Below, in pieces: positions 5,629-5,791 of a stretch of DNA of 5,791 nucleotides. The notes under the pieces were generated by a model, which ran no database searches, was not told the origin of the DNA, and was given only the letters and a program-made list of their open reading frames with translations. The position numbers were made by a program, and so were the translations under genes. Each line of letters opens with the position of its first letter. Positions within the stretch are counted from its first letter, which is position 1. Source of the stretch: Bacteroidales bacterium (GTDB lineage Bacteria; Bacteroidota; Bacteroidia; Bacteroidales; UBA12481); assembly GCA_028707745.1 (NCBI GenBank), contig JAQWAJ010000133.1:1-5791 (forward strand), given 5' to 3'.

Positions 5629-5791
5629 CTACATCTTATTCCGTTTGGTGCGGATCACGTTCAGGTATTTGTTTCCCAGCTTGACCTGTACTTTTCCGTT
5701 GAACAGGAGGGGTTCCCCGTCGATATGGAACTCATTGGAATTGGCCTTGATAGTAACCTGTTCCGAAGTTTTGAGGTATTTGATGTATTTC
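5629..5791 (-). CDS. C-terminal fragment, probable YegS/diacylglycerol-kinase-type lipid kinase
   Basis: The last 53 codons of a minus-strand gene, running off the right edge and ending in TAG (5629-5631). The visible peptide contains EQVTIKANSNEFHIDGEPLL followed by KVQVKLGNKYLNVI. A beta-strand, the (I/V)DGE turn, then a hydrophobic 'V.V.....L.VI' ending is characteristic of the C-terminal beta-sandwich of the YegS/Rv2252/BmrU and diacylglycerol kinase lipid kinases, which phosphorylate lipid substrates at the cytoplasmic face of the membrane. The catalytic N-terminal domain lies outside the window, so the assignment rests on a short tail and is moderate. It ends 75 bases upstream of the glycosidase start on the same strand; a functional link is not obvious. 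Confidence 0.55.
   Translation of the reverse strand, partial: KYIKYLKTSEQVTIKANSNEFHIDGEPLLFNGKVQVKLGNKYLNVIRTKRNKM

Overview
The window reads like a chromosomal segment from a Bacteroidota bacterium, probably an environmental, polysaccharide-degrading one. This rests on a promoter matching the Bacteroidota pattern (TTTG, 19-nt spacer, TATATTTG), the lack of clear Shine-Dalgarno sites, and a secreted GH127 glycosidase carrying discoidin-like and PKD-like modules. The species cannot be read from the sequence.

Layout: one plus-strand gene lies at the left edge (80-634), an HNH nuclease with an extra cysteine cluster. It converges, with 9 bases between stop codons, on a run of minus-strand genes. 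In their direction of transcription (right to left) these are: the last 53 codons of a probable YegS/diacylglycerol-kinase-type lipid kinase (5629 to the window end); an 897-aa secreted GH127-type beta-L-arabinofuranosidase (2860-5553); an Xre-type HTH protein of the 'mobile mystery protein A' type (2309-2770); a Fic/Doc protein of the 'mobile mystery protein B' type (1722-2318); and a secreted alpha/beta hydrolase of the acetyl-xylan-esterase-like group (644-1660).

The glycosidase and the esterase look like partners in breaking down arabinose-containing, possibly acetylated plant polymers. The HTH/Fic pair between them is visibly more AT-rich, overlaps by 10 bases, and has its own promoter bracketed by copies of an AGGCTAT element. 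It therefore looks like a self-regulated toxin-antitoxin-like or mobile accessory module inserted into a carbohydrate locus.

The points most worth checking are: the operator array around the HTH promoter; the Fic motif with Asn where AMPylating Fic proteins have Asp/Glu; the Gln at the expected catalytic His of the esterase; and the extra cysteines around the GH127 zinc site. No tRNA, rRNA, CRISPR array or complete insertion sequence was seen.
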